In this document: positions 46,005-55,636 of the stretch, in pieces
Layout: each line of letters opens with the position of its first letter
Position numbering within the stretch: the first letter of the stretch is position 1
Assembly (NCBI RefSeq): GCF_007830255.1
Contig: NZ_VLKG01000006.1
Location: 62,001-126,000, forward strand
Reading direction: 5' to 3'
Source: Azomonas agilis
Lineage (GTDB): Bacteria > Pseudomonadota > Gammaproteobacteria > Pseudomonadales > Pseudomonadaceae
Length of the DNA: 64,000 nucleotides
Notes under the pieces: model-generated
What the model was told of the DNA's origin: nothing
Databases searched by the model: none
Seen by the model: the letters and a program-made list of their open reading frames with translations, nothing else
Program-made: the position numbers and the translations under genes

Positions 46005-46133
46005 GCACACACCTCGCTTTTATTAGCCATATCTGTGCATTTTTTGATCAGCCTTCAGTGGCTCACCCTGTAGGCTTCAAGCTCTAACAGAGTCATTTGA
46101 CAAGCTATAGACACCCTATACCCAGATTAGGCG

Positions 46134-46151
46134 CTGTCATACAAGCATCAT
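46134..46151. promoter_or_regulatory. Candidate Pho box between the cardiolipin synthase gene and olsB
   Basis: CTGTCAT-ACAA-GCATCAT has the seven-four-seven layout of a PhoB site. The first half is a perfect CTGTCAT; the second keeps only TCAT. A third weak copy (CAGCCAC) follows at the same 11-base spacing. It lies 130 bases before the olsB ATG. No clear -10 box is seen at the expected distance, so this remains tentative. A TTGACA at 46097-46102 has no well-placed partner. Confidence 0.35.
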
Positions 46152-46281
46152 GCTTCAGCCACAAGTCTGAAATCCCTCCTGCCTACCCTGAGCTCAGAGC
46201 GCGAAACATCACGAAAAACTGTCGCCTACATAGATGCCATGCCCTGAATACAACGGGGGAGCCCCCCAAGGGAGAGATCGC

Positions 46282-47025
46282 ATGACCATTGGTTCTAATG
46301 TCAAAGCCCCTCGCCGCCTGCAAGCTGAATATTTACTGGGCGACAATGCCCTACGCGAAGCCCAATCCTTACGTTATCAAGTATTTAGCCACGAGTTTAA
46401 TGCCCGTCTTGATGGTGCTGAACAGGGACTAGATACTGATGAATTCGATCTTTACTGCTCTCATATTGGCGTGCGTGACTTAGACAGCGGTGTTCTAGTC
46501 GCTACCACTCGCTTACTGGACTATCGGGCAGCGCGTCACTTAGGCCACTTTTACAGTGAAAAAGAATTCAGCCTAGATGGATTATCCCAAGTGGCCGACC
46601 GAGCCTTAGAAATTGGCCGGACTTGTGTTCATCCCGACTACCGCAACGGCGCGCCTATTGCCATTTTATGGAGTGAGTTGGCGGAAATTCTGAACGAAGG
46701 GGATTACCAATATTTGATGGGCTGTGCCAGCATCCCCATGCAAGACGGTGGTATCCAAGCCCGTGCGGTGATGCAGCGTTTAAGTGATCATCGCTGCAAT
46801 CGCTGGTTACGCGCCGAACCTAAAAACCCACTGCCTGCGTTAGAGTTACCCAGTAACGTCACCGCTGAAGTTCCTCCTCTGTTAAAAGCTTATATGCGCT
46901 TGGGCGCTCGCATCTGTGGCGAACCCTGCTGGGATCCCGATTTTCAGGTAGCTGATGTATTTATTCTGCTCAAACGTGATGAGCTGTGCCCACGTTATGC
47001 GCGCCACTTTAAAGCGGCGGTTTAG
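46282..47025 (+). CDS. olsB: L-ornithine N(alpha)-acyltransferase OlsB
   Basis: A 247-residue GNAT-like acyltransferase that adds a 3-hydroxyacyl chain to ornithine to make lyso-ornithine lipid. Family features include [16 protein letters not shown] near the N-terminus and [15 protein letters not shown] in the core. GGGAGAG lies upstream of the ATG at 46282. The product is used by the next gene, whose start is two bases after this stop. Ornithine lipids replace phospholipids under phosphate shortage in several bacteria. Confidence 0.9.
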   Translation: MTIGSNVKAPRRLQAEYLLGDNALREAQSLRYQVFSHEFNARLDGAEQGLDTDEFDLYCSHIGVRDLDSGVLVATTRLLDYRAARHLGHFYSEKEFSLDGLSQVADRALEIGRTCVHPDYRNGAPIAILWSELAEILNEGDYQYLMGCASIPMQDGGIQARAVMQRLSDHRCNRWLRAEPKNPLPALELPSNVTAEVPPLLKAYMRLGARICGEPCWDPDFQVADVFILLKRDELCPRYARHFKAAV

Positions 47026-47027
47026 TG

Positions 47028-47834
47028 ATGTTTTGGCTAACCCGTAGTCTGCGCTTCATGCTGTTATTCGGGGCAATTGTGTTTTGCCTGATGTTGGCCC
47101 TATGGGTAGCCATGCTACAGGGGTTAAGGTTGGCCAGCCTGCACCACCGCCAATTCTTAACGCGGCTTGGGCTGGCCAGCATGAGCTTTGCGTTACCCTT
47201 TAAAGTGCAGATCATAGGGTCTATTCCTAAGCAACCTGCACTTTGGCTGGCCAACCACATCTCGTGGACAGATATTTTACTGCTGGGCCGCCTCACTCCC
47301 TTATCTTTTCTATCTAAGATTGAAGTACGTCGCTGGCCTGTAGCGGGCTGGCTCGCACAACAAGCAGGTACGGTGTTTATTCGCCGTGGTAGCGCTAGCC
47401 AAGACAATATCCACCAACAACTGACTCAACACTTGCTGAGTCAGCAGCCGTTACTGATTTTTCCAGAAGGAACTACTACCGATGGCCGAAGTGTAGGGCT
47501 CTTTCACTCACGGCTACTGGAGTGCGCCCTTGCGACCCAAACTCCCATCCAGCCTGTAGCCATCTGCTATCGACGCAACGGAGCTACCGATCCTATCGCA
47601 CCTTTTATCGGTGATGATGATCTGCTGGCTCATCTAAAGCGCTTGTTCGCTCATCCATCCGCTGAAGTGGAAATTCATCTGCTGCCCCTAATCGATACCA
47701 GAAACAGCAGCCGAACTCAGATCGCCCGCCAAGCACGCCAAGTGATCTGTCAAAAAGTTGAACATAACAGCGACGAAACACCGCCGATCAAGACTGAGTG
47801 GGCTCCTAGCTTCCCCAGCCGCGAGTTATCTTAG
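47028..47834 (+). CDS. olsA: Lyso-ornithine lipid O-acyltransferase OlsA (PlsC family)
   Basis: A 268-residue membrane acyltransferase with an N-terminal membrane helix (about 8-30), the catalytic motif NHISWTD and the substrate-binding motif FPEGTTTDG. These are PlsC-type. Its place right after olsB points to lyso-ornithine lipid as acceptor rather than lysophosphatidate. The ATG at 47028 was used; a GTG just before it overlaps the olsB stop. It converges on the EamA gene with a four-base overlap of the ends. Confidence 0.88.
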   Translation: MFWLTRSLRFMLLFGAIVFCLMLALWVAMLQGLRLASLHHRQFLTRLGLASMSFALPFKVQIIGSIPKQPALWLANHISWTDILLLGRLTPLSFLSKIEVRRWPVAGWLAQQAGTVFIRRGSASQDNIHQQLTQHLLSQQPLLIFPEGTTTDGRSVGLFHSRLLECALATQTPIQPVAICYRRNGATDPIAPFIGDDDLLAHLKRLFAHPSAEVEIHLLPLIDTRNSSRTQIARQARQVICQKVEHNSDETPPIKTEWAPSFPSRELS

Positions 47835-48709
47835 ACTCTAACTTGGTGCCGAGCCTGTCCTTGCAGCCAAGCGCTTAAAATACCGCTACACATCACAACC
47901 CCCATCCCCAATAAAGCGCCCCAGTCCGGAATATGGTTAAACAACAGGGCGCTCCAAATGACTGCAAATAGGATTTGCAGATAACTAAAAGGAGCCAGCA
48001 ATACAGGAGAGCTGTATTGAAAGGCTAAGGTCAACAGGGTATGTCCTACTACGGCCAACACACCCAAAGTAGCCATAGCCAGTAGTTCCCGAATGGGAGG
48101 CCAACCCTCCCAAAACCAAGGCAACAGCAAACTTACCCCTAAAGTACCTACTAGGCCGCTCATCAAATTTGTAGTAGCAGCACCATCCTGCGTACCAATT
48201 AAACGGGTAATTAATTGGTATAGGGCAAAACAGGTTGCAGAAGCGAGGGGAAACAACATATCCAGCGTTAGTAGCCCACCGCCTGGCCGTACAATAATCA
48301 GTACCCCCATAAAACCAATCAATACGGGGATCAGATTCCGAGCACTAAACACTTCCCCTAAGATCAAGGGTGCTAGCGCTACCACCAACAAAGGAGCCAC
48401 AAAGTGCACTGCTGTGGCTTCAGCCAAGGGCAAGCGGCTTAAGGCAATGATGAAAAATAAACTAACCCCTAATAGGGATAAACCGCGCAAAAACTGCAGC
48501 CTAGGGCAGCGAACCTGTAAAACCCCTAAGCCATAGCGAGGGATAACCCAGCTTGCCAGCAAAGTTGCCTGAGACAGATAACGCACCCAAAGCAACATGA
48601 TGATGCCGTGGCTGCTGGCCAAATATTTGGACAGACTATCGAACGAAGCAAAGATCATCACGGCCACACAAGCCAGCAAGATGCCTTTGAATGGAGATTG
48701 GGTGAGCAC
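47831..48709 (-). CDS. EamA/DMT family transporter
   Basis: A 292-residue inner-membrane protein with about ten hydrophobic helices arranged as two EamA repeats (the first about 10-140, the second about 150-285). Typical segments are SKYLASSHGIIMLLWVRYLS and AEATAVHFVAPLLVVALAPL. Such proteins export or import amino acids, nucleosides or other metabolites; the substrate is not known. The start is GTG at 48709 with a weak GAG upstream. Confidence 0.85.
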   Translation of the reverse strand: MLTQSPFKGILLACVAVMIFASFDSLSKYLASSHGIIMLLWVRYLSQATLLASWVIPRYGLGVLQVRCPRLQFLRGLSLLGVSLFFIIALSRLPLAEATAVHFVAPLLVVALAPLILGEVFSARNLIPVLIGFMGVLIIVRPGGGLLTLDMLFPLASATCFALYQLITRLIGTQDGAATTNLMSGLVGTLGVSLLLPWFWEGWPPIRELLAMATLGVLAVVGHTLLTLAFQYSSPVLLAPFSYLQILFAVIWSALLFNHIPDWGALLGMGVVMCSGILSAWLQGQARHQVRV

Positions 48710-48855
48710 AGCGAATATCTCATGGGATGGGGATAAAAGCGCAACGGGTACGGCGATTACGCGGACTCAGTATGCGCTTACCTAAAAACTTAGCAAAGTG
48801 CAGTAAAATTTCGCCCCCTCATGCCCTCAGCTTTGCTTTACACAAGGGAGATACC

Positions 48856-50829
48856 GTGTCTGAAGCTCATACCCAGCAGGCTCAACTCGATTGGGATGCA
48901 CAAGGACAACCCATATCGCGTCAATTCGATGATGTGTATTTCTCCAAAGAAAACGGTCTCGCGGAAACCCATCACGTCTTTTTAGAGGGCAACCAGCTCA
49001 GCCAACGCTTTGCTGAGCTATCTTCTCACCAGCGTTTTGTGATTGGCGAGACAGGTTTTGGCACAGGACTGAATTTTCTGTGCGCATGGCGGCTATTTGA
49101 GCAACAAGCGCCCAGTGAAGCGAAATTGCACTTTATCAGCGTGGAAAAATACCCGCTGAGTCTCGATGATCTACAGCGCGCTCTGAGTCTGTGGCCAGAA
49201 TTGAAAAACTGGGCTGATGCTTTGGTGCAGCAATACCACGCTATTCATTTAGGGATGCAGCAACTCGTCTTCGCACAGGGCCGCGTAACCCTCAACCTAT
49301 TAATTGGCGATGCCTTAGATATGCTGCCTCAACTTGAGGCGCGTGTGGAGGCTTGGTTTTTGGACGGCTTTGCCCCCGCCAAAAACCCACAGATGTGGAA
49401 CCCGAACCTATTCCGTGAGCTGGCTCGCCTCTCCGCCCCACAGGCAACACTAGGCACTTTCACCAGCGCGGGGTTCGTGCGCCGAGGATTGATCGAAGTG
49501 GGCTTTCAGATGCAGCGAGTACCCGGCTATGGGCACAAGCGGGAAATTTTACGCGGTGTATTTAATCCCACAATTCCCACCTCCTATAAGCAAGCCCCTT
49601 GGTACAGCTACCCCACGCCCACTTCTACTGAACGCAAAGCGCTAATTATTGGGGCTGGGTTGGCAGGCTCTGCTACGGCTTATAGCCTTGCTATTCGGGG
49701 CTGGAAGGTGAAAATTCTAGACCGAAACCCTGAGGCCGCTCAAGAGGGATCAGGCAATCCCCAAGGCGTGCTCTACCTTAAATTATCCTCCCACCACACA
49801 CCGCTTTCTCAATTGGTACTCAGCGGCTTTGGCTACACACGCCGCCTGCTGCAACAACTACCTCAGGGTACAGACTGGTCAGCCTGTGGTGTTTTACAAT
49901 TGGCCTTTGACGAGCACGAATACCAACAACAGCAAAAACTACTGACCGCCTTTCCCAAAGAACTCTTGCACGCATTGAACCAGGCAGAAGCTGAAACTTA
50001 CAGCGGCGTGCCTTTAGAAATGGGCGGACTCTTATTTCCAGAAGCAGGCTGGCTACATCCTCCGGCGCTATGCCGCTGGCTATTAAGCCACCCAAACATT
50101 CAGTTTAAACCGAATCAAGAAGTAACCGATTTACAGCGGGTCGGCAAATACTGGCGCGCCCTGTCCTACGGAACTTTGATTGAGGAGGCTCCTATCGCCA
50201 TCCTTACTTGCGCAACGGATAGCCTGAACTTCATTCCAGGCGCTAAGCCTCCGCTAAAAAACATTCGAGGGCAAATCACCCAACTGGCTGCGACGGCTGA
50301 CAGCCGTAAACTCAATACGGTTCTCTGTGCTGGAGGTTATGTAGCCCCAGTGCGCCAAGAAACCCATACTCTAGGTGCTAGCTTTGCCCTTAAGGCTACG
50401 GATCTTGAGCTCTCAACGGAGGAACACCAAAGCAATTTGGCGCTGTTGCAAGAAATCTCACCTCAACTGCACCAAGAGTTACAGGCAGAACAGCAACCTC
50501 TTGATCAATTGCAAGGACGAGCAGCTTATCGCTGTACGAGCCCAGACTATTTGCCGCTGGTTGGCCCCATTGCGGATGCTGATCTCTCAGCTCAGTTGTA
50601 TGCCAAGTTACGCCAAGATGCGCGCCTGCGTCCTAATACACCCTGCCCTTGGATTGAAGGCTTATATTTAAATACTGCCCACGGTTCACGAGGATTGATT
50701 ACCGCACCTTTGGCCGGAGAGTTACTGGCTGCTTGGTTAGAACATGAACCACTGCCACTGCCTCGCCGCATCGCTGAAGCCTGCCACCCCAATCGCTTTT
50801 GGCTGCGGCGTATTATTCGAGGCCAATAA
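48856..50829 (+). CDS. mnmC: Bifunctional tRNA wobble-uridine modification enzyme MnmC
   Basis: A 657-residue fusion enzyme that makes mnm5s2U at position 34 of some tRNAs. The N-terminal methyltransferase domain has the SAM-binding GETGFGTGLNFLCAWRLF and DGFAPAKNPQMWN. The C-terminal FAD-dependent oxidase domain begins near residue 255 with a Rossmann motif (IIGAGLAGSATAYSLAIRGW). The GTG at 48856 follows AAGGGAG by five bases and gives a normal length; a frame from 48727 would add 43 unconserved residues. A bidirectional terminator separates it from rpsA. Confidence 0.96.
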   Translation: MSEAHTQQAQLDWDAQGQPISRQFDDVYFSKENGLAETHHVFLEGNQLSQRFAELSSHQRFVIGETGFGTGLNFLCAWRLFEQQAPSEAKLHFISVEKYPLSLDDLQRALSLWPELKNWADALVQQYHAIHLGMQQLVFAQGRVTLNLLIGDALDMLPQLEARVEAWFLDGFAPAKNPQMWNPNLFRELARLSAPQATLGTFTSAGFVRRGLIEVGFQMQRVPGYGHKREILRGVFNPTIPTSYKQAPWYSYPTPTSTERKALIIGAGLAGSATAYSLAIRGWKVKILDRNPEAAQEGSGNPQGVLYLKLSSHHTPLSQLVLSGFGYTRRLLQQLPQGTDWSACGVLQLAFDEHEYQQQQKLLTAFPKELLHALNQAEAETYSGVPLEMGGLLFPEAGWLHPPALCRWLLSHPNIQFKPNQEVTDLQRVGKYWRALSYGTLIEEAPIAILTCATDSLNFIPGAKPPLKNIRGQITQLAATADSRKLNTVLCAGGYVAPVRQETHTLGASFALKATDLELSTEEHQSNLALLQEISPQLHQELQAEQQPLDQLQGRAAYRCTSPDYLPLVGPIADADLSAQLYAKLRQDARLRPNTPCPWIEGLYLNTAHGSRGLITAPLAGELLAAWLEHEPLPLPRRIAEACHPNRFWLRRIIRGQ

Positions 50830-50854
50830 ACCTATCTAATAAAACCACAGAAAC

Positions 50855-50887
50855 AAAAAGGGCGACTCCAAGAGCCGCCCTTTTTTT
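50855..50887. terminator. Bidirectional terminator between mnmC and rpsA
   Basis: GGGCGACTC and GAGCCGCCC pair in an eight-of-nine stem (one A-C mismatch) with a CAA loop. Seven T residues follow on the plus strand and a run of A on the other side gives a T run for the minus strand, so it can end both convergent transcripts. Confidence 0.9.
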
Positions 50888-50908
50888 AACTAAGAAGGAA
50901 ATTCCTAA

Positions 50909-52588
50909 TTAGTTTTGGCTTTCCATCTGAGCACGGATCAAGTCACCGATGGTAGTTGGGCCAGGAGCATCAGTTTCTTGCTTACGCAGTTCTTTGATCG
51001 CGTCCTTCTCGTCGTCCACATCTTTCGCCTTAACAGACAGGCTGATGACACGGCTCTTACGATCAATACTGATGATTTTAGCTTCAACTTCGTCGCCGAC
51101 CTTCAGCACGTTACGCGCATCTTCGATGCGATCACGGCTGACTTCGGAAGCTTTGAGGGTCGCTTCAATGTCGCTGCCCAGATCGACAACGGCACCTTTG
51201 GCATCCACTTCTTTGACGATGCCGCGAACGATGCTGCCTTTCTCGTGGGCAGAAGCGTAGCTGGAGAAAGGATCGTCTTCCAATTGCTTGATGCCTAAGG
51301 AGATACGCTCACGCTCAGGATCAACGGACAGGATAACGGTTTCCAGCTCGTCACCTTTCTTGAAGCGGCGTACGGCTTCTTCGCCCACTTCGCTCCAAGA
51401 GATGTCGGACAGGTGAACCAGACCGTCGATGCCACCGTCCAGACCGATGAAAATGCCGAAATCGGTGATGGATTTGATGGTACCGGAGATACGGTCGCCC
51501 TTGTTGAAGTGACCAGAGAACTCTTCCCAAGGATTAGGCTTGCATTGCTTGATGCCCAAGGAAATACGACGGCGCTCTTCGTCGATGTCCAGAACCATCA
51601 CTTCCACTTCGTCGCCCACTTGAACGACTTTGGATGGGTGGATGTTTTTGTTGGTCCAGTCCATTTCAGAAACGTGAACCAGACCTTCAACGCCTTCTTC
51701 CAGCTCAGCGAAGCAGCCGTAATCGGTCAGGTTGGTCACGTGAGCAGTGACGCGAGTGCCTTCTGGGTAACGCTGCTTGATAGCAACCCATGGATCTTCG
51801 CCCAGTTGCTTCAGACCCAGAGAAACGCGGTTGCGCTCGCGGTCGAACTTCAGCACTTTAACATCAACTTCATCGCCTACGTTGACGATTTCAGACGGAT
51901 GCTTGATGCGCTTCCAAGCCATGTCAGTGATGTGCAGCAGGCCGTCAACGCCGCCCAGATCAACGAAGGCGCCGTAGTCAGTGAGGTTCTTAACGATACC
52001 TTTAACTTGTTGGCCTTCTTGCAAGGACTCCAGCAGAGCCTCGCGCTCAGCACTGTTTTCAGCTTCCAGCACGCTACGACGAGAAACTACAACGTTGTTG
52101 CGCTTCTGATCCAGCTTGATGACTTTGAATTCCAGCTCTTTGCCTTCGAGGTGGCCGGTGTCACGCACAGGGCGTACATCAACCAAAGAACCTGGCAGGA
52201 AGGCACGAATGCCGCTGATGTCAACGGTGAAGCCACCTTTGACTTTACCGTTGATGATACCTTTAACGATTTCTTCGGCGTTGAAGGCGGCTTCCAGAAC
52301 TTGCCAGGATTCAGCGCGTTTGGCTTTTTCACGAGACAGTTTAGTTTCGCCAAAACCATCTTCTACCGCATCCAGAGCAACCTGAACTTCATCCCCGACC
52401 TTGATGGTCAGCTCGCCTTGTTCATTATAGAACTGCTCGATTGGGATGATGCCCTCGGATTTCAGGCCGGCATGCACTGTAACCCAGTCACCGTCGATGT
52501 CAACAACCAGACCGGTGATAATGGAGCCTGGCTGCATGTCGAGGGACTTCAGGCTTTCTTCAAAGAGTTCTGCGAAGCTTTCGCTCAT
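50909..52588 (-). CDS. rpsA: 30S ribosomal protein S1
   Basis: A 559-residue protein with six S1 (OB-fold) domains, which binds mRNA on the small subunit and helps initiation. Repeated signatures such as [20 protein letters not shown] and [17 protein letters not shown] mark the domains. Length matches the gammaproteobacterial form. Codon use looks strongly biased, which leaves a long open frame on the other strand. The leader upstream has hairpins that could serve autoregulation, as known for rpsA in E. coli. Confidence 0.98.
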   Translation of the reverse strand: MSESFAELFEESLKSLDMQPGSIITGLVVDIDGDWVTVHAGLKSEGIIPIEQFYNEQGELTIKVGDEVQVALDAVEDGFGETKLSREKAKRAESWQVLEAAFNAEEIVKGIINGKVKGGFTVDISGIRAFLPGSLVDVRPVRDTGHLEGKELEFKVIKLDQKRNNVVVSRRSVLEAENSAEREALLESLQEGQQVKGIVKNLTDYGAFVDLGGVDGLLHITDMAWKRIKHPSEIVNVGDEVDVKVLKFDRERNRVSLGLKQLGEDPWVAIKQRYPEGTRVTAHVTNLTDYGCFAELEEGVEGLVHVSEMDWTNKNIHPSKVVQVGDEVEVMVLDIDEERRRISLGIKQCKPNPWEEFSGHFNKGDRISGTIKSITDFGIFIGLDGGIDGLVHLSDISWSEVGEEAVRRFKKGDELETVILSVDPERERISLGIKQLEDDPFSSYASAHEKGSIVRGIVKEVDAKGAVVDLGSDIEATLKASEVSRDRIEDARNVLKVGDEVEAKIISIDRKSRVISLSVKAKDVDDEKDAIKELRKQETDAPGPTTIGDLIRAQMESQN

Positions 52589-52625
52589 ATGTATTCCTGC
52601 TGTTTTCGGGCGCTAACCCGTACTA

Positions 52626-52645
52626 CTACATTCCAGACAATGTAG
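52626..52645 (-). promoter_or_regulatory. Hairpin in the rpsA leader
   Basis: CTACATT and AATGTAG form a perfect seven-base-pair stem with a six-base loop, 38 bases upstream of the rpsA ATG. A second small hairpin (CGGG-TTAGCG-CCCG) lies between it and the start. A TATAAC that could be a -10 box lies just upstream. S1 represses its own mRNA in E. coli through structured leaders; a similar role here is inference. Confidence 0.45.
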
Positions 52646-52709
52646 GTTCGTTATAAAAGGCCGCCGCAGGTTAGGTCTGGTTTTCTGTCGGCGTTCTTAG
52701 GGTATCGAT

Positions 52710-53414
52710 TTAGACTTGACGCTCAGCGCAAAGGTTGCGTTGAATGGCTGCATCTAGGATGTACTTCAGCACCTGATCAATAGATAGGCTGGTTGAGTCT
52801 AGGGACAGTGCATCAGGAGCTGCTACTAAAGGGGCTATAGCTCGCTGAGTATCCCGTGCATCCCGCGCGTTTATCTCGCCAAGTAAGCTGGTAAGAGTAA
52901 CATCCGGGCTTTTGTCCTTCAACTGAAGATAGCGTCTACGCGCTCGCTCTTCGGCAGAAGCGGTTAGGAATATTTTCAGGGGGGCATCTGGAAACACGAC
53001 GGTGCCCATGTCCCGCCCATCAGCAATGAGGCCCGGAGTTTGACGAAAATCCCTTTGCCGTTGCAGCAGTGCAGCCCGTACTTGCGGTAAAGCTGCAACC
53101 TTTGAGGCACCAGCGCCCACTTGCTCAGTACGGATGCAGTCTGTTACTGACTGCCCCTCAAGCAAAATGTTGGCTGGGCTTTGCTCGGTGGCCGGAATAA
53201 AGCGCACATCCAAACCAGCGGCTAATTCAGAGAGTTTAGCTTCCTGATCCAGGGGAATTTGATGGTATTCAGCCGCCAAAGCCACTAAGCGATAGATGGC
53301 CCCGGAGTCTAATAGGCTCCAACCTAAGTGCCGAGCTAATAGGCTGGCGATGGTTCCCTTACCTGAACCACTGGGGCCATCAATGGCAATAACTGGAATG
53401 ATCGAAGCACTCAT
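52710..53414 (-). CDS. cmk: Cytidylate kinase
   Basis: A 234-residue kinase that phosphorylates CMP and dCMP. The P-loop is [15 protein letters not shown] (residues 13-27), with the NMP-binding insert and [20 protein letters not shown] in the middle. The lid has [11 protein letters not shown]. It overlaps the tyrA-aroA stop by four bases and precedes rpsA by about 120, the usual order in gammaproteobacteria. Confidence 0.96.
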   Translation of the reverse strand: MSASIIPVIAIDGPSGSGKGTIASLLARHLGWSLLDSGAIYRLVALAAEYHQIPLDQEAKLSELAAGLDVRFIPATEQSPANILLEGQSVTDCIRTEQVGAGASKVAALPQVRAALLQRQRDFRQTPGLIADGRDMGTVVFPDAPLKIFLTASAEERARRRYLQLKDKSPDVTLTSLLGEINARDARDTQRAIAPLVAAPDALSLDSTSLSIDQVLKYILDAAIQRNLCAERQV

Positions 53415-55636
53415 GATGCGGACTCTTTGTTGACGTGCATCCCCGCTTTTTGAGCCAATTCAAGGAAGTTCGGGAATGAGGTGGCCACGTTAGCGCAGTC
53501 GTGGATGCGAATCGGGGCGATCGCTCTTAAAGCTGCAACACTGAAGGACATAGCGATACGGTGATCTCCGTGACTAAACACCTCACCTCCGCCGATGGCT
53601 CCCCCTTCAATGACGATGCCGTCCGGCGTGGGAGTCGCTTTAACACCCAGCGTATGCAAACCATCGGCCATGACCTGAATACGGTCTGACTCTTTAACTC
53701 GCAACTCTTCAGCACCCCGTAAAACAGTGCGGCCACTGGCACAGGCGGCGGCGATAAAGAGTACGGGGAATTCATCAATGGCTAAAGGCACTAAATCTTC
53801 AGGGATATCAATGCCTTTCAAAGCGGCTGAGCGTACACGAATATCCGCTACGGGCTCACCACCCACCTCACGCGGATTGAGCAGCTCAATATTCGCGCCC
53901 ATCAGCTTCAGGATATCAATGACACCTGTACGGGTTGGGTTGACCCCCACATGCTCTAAAACGAGATCAGAACCCTCAGCGATACTGGCTGCTACTAAGA
54001 AGAAAGCCGCTGAAGAAATATCCGCCGGTACTTCGATTTTAGTGGCTTTTAGGCTATGACCTGCTTCAAGGCGGGCGGTACGACCTTCTACGGTTACGGG
54101 ATAACCGAAACCACGCAGCATGCGCTCGGTATGATCACGAGTAGGTGCAGGCTCGGTCACAGAGGTAGTGCCTTTGGCATACAAACCCGCGAGTAACAGG
54201 CAAGACTTTACCTGCGCACTGGCCATAGGCATTTCGTAATGCATGGCCGTCAGGCGTTGGCCACCCTTGATGTTTAGGGGTGGACGACCTTCTGGGCCGG
54301 TTTCAATGACGGCTCCCATTTCGCGCAGCGGTTTAGCCACACGGTTCATGGGACGTTTAGACAGAGAGGGATCACCCGTTAAAACGCTGTCGAAGGGTTG
54401 GGCAGCCAGCAAACCGGACAGTAGACGCATAGAGGTGCCGGAGTTACCCAGATACAGCGGGCCGGGTGGCGGCTTTAAGCCATGCAGACCCACTCCATGC
54501 ACGGTTACACGGCCTTGTTGCGGGCCTTCAATGACCACACCCATATCGCGGAAGGCTTGGATGGTGGCTAGGGCATCTTCGCCCTCTAAAAAGCCTTCCA
54601 CCTCGGTGACTCCGTCAGCTAGGGAGCCCAACATAATGGAGCGATGGGAAATGGATTTATCTCCCGGAACACGCAAATGCCCTGTCAGAGCGCCGCCACA
54701 CTGAGCCAGAAAAATCACATTATTAGAATTCATAACGTCCACATAAGCCCGGCGGGCCAGAATTTTGCTGAAATGTTCGCGAGCCACCCGTGCTCGGGTA
54801 AAAACTCCGAGCAAGTGGTGTCCGTCTTCTGCCACAAGCGCATCACGCAAGCGTTCAATGTCTGCGGTAAAAACATCCAATATGTTGAGTACGGCATCCC
54901 GATTAGCCAAAAAGATGTCATGCCACATGATAGGATCACTACCCGCAATACGGGTGAAATCCCGAAAGCCTCCCGCAGCATAACGAAATATGTCTTGGTT
55001 TTCGTGATGACGCGCTAGGGAATCAACCAGCCCAAAAGCCAATAAATGCGGCAAATGGCTGGTAGCCGCCAAAACTTCATCGTGATGCTTGACCTCCATT
55101 GACTCTACATCTGCGCCTAAGGCACGCCATAAATGCTCAACCAAAGCCAAGGCTTGTGGGTCAGTTTGAGCATTGGGCGTTAAAATCACCTTATGCCGGC
55201 GAAATAAAGCACTGTTCGCAGCAGTCACGCCGCTTTGCTCAGAGCCTGCAATGGGATGGCCAGGCACAAACCAAGGAGGCATTGTCCCAAAAGCACGAGC
55301 AGCACAACGCACGACATTGCCCTTAGCACTGCCCACATCGGTTAAGACCGCTTGCCCTAAATCCATCTCAGCCAGATGCTCTAATACCCGCTCTAAGGCC
55401 AAAATAGGCACAGCAATTTGGATGACATCAGCGCCTTGGCACGCCTGTTCAAGGGTATCGGCACAGCGGTCAACTACCCCTAACTCAACCGCTAAAGCTT
55501 GGCTACGTGCATCTAGGTCAAAACCCACAACCTCGCGGAACAGACCTAATTCGCGTATCCCTTTGGCAAAAGAGCCGCCAATCAGCCCCAAGCCAATGAC
55601 TACGAGCCGCTGTAATGGTTTCTGGGCGGCTGTCAC
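53411..55636 (-). CDS. tyrA-aroA: Fused prephenate dehydrogenase / 3-phosphoshikimate 1-carboxyvinyltransferase
   Basis: A 741-residue two-domain enzyme. Residues 1-300 are TyrA-like: Rossmann motif [20 protein letters not shown] and the active-site region [15 protein letters not shown]. From about residue 305 it is AroA, with [40 protein letters not shown] and [16 protein letters not shown]. It thus serves tyrosine synthesis and the shikimate pathway. Such fusions are known in Pseudomonas, Acinetobacter and relatives. The start is GTG, overlapping the hisC stop by four bases. Confidence 0.96.
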   Translation of the reverse strand: MTAAQKPLQRLVVIGLGLIGGSFAKGIRELGLFREVVGFDLDARSQALAVELGVVDRCADTLEQACQGADVIQIAVPILALERVLEHLAEMDLGQAVLTDVGSAKGNVVRCAARAFGTMPPWFVPGHPIAGSEQSGVTAANSALFRRHKVILTPNAQTDPQALALVEHLWRALGADVESMEVKHHDEVLAATSHLPHLLAFGLVDSLARHHENQDIFRYAAGGFRDFTRIAGSDPIMWHDIFLANRDAVLNILDVFTADIERLRDALVAEDGHHLLGVFTRARVAREHFSKILARRAYVDVMNSNNVIFLAQCGGALTGHLRVPGDKSISHRSIMLGSLADGVTEVEGFLEGEDALATIQAFRDMGVVIEGPQQGRVTVHGVGLHGLKPPPGPLYLGNSGTSMRLLSGLLAAQPFDSVLTGDPSLSKRPMNRVAKPLREMGAVIETGPEGRPPLNIKGGQRLTAMHYEMPMASAQVKSCLLLAGLYAKGTTSVTEPAPTRDHTERMLRGFGYPVTVEGRTARLEAGHSLKATKIEVPADISSAAFFLVAASIAEGSDLVLEHVGVNPTRTGVIDILKLMGANIELLNPREVGGEPVADIRVRSAALKGIDIPEDLVPLAIDEFPVLFIAAACASGRTVLRGAEELRVKESDRIQVMADGLHTLGVKATPTPDGIVIEGGAIGGGEVFSHGDHRIAMSFSVAALRAIAPIRIHDCANVATSFPNFLELAQKAGMHVNKESAS

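Noticed and set aside
46097-46102. TTGACA as a -35 box upstream of olsB
   Set aside because: The nearest TATA-like sequences are at 14 or about 21 bases, outside the normal spacing.
46234-46281. In-frame extension upstream of olsB
   Set aside because: The ATG at 46282 has a well-placed GGGAGAG; the extra 16 residues are unlike OlsB proteins.
51413-52645. 410-residue open frame on the plus strand opposite rpsA
   Set aside because: It lies wholly opposite the strongly codon-biased rpsA gene, has no ribosome-binding site or recognisable domain, and its composition mirrors the S1 repeats; it is a shadow frame.
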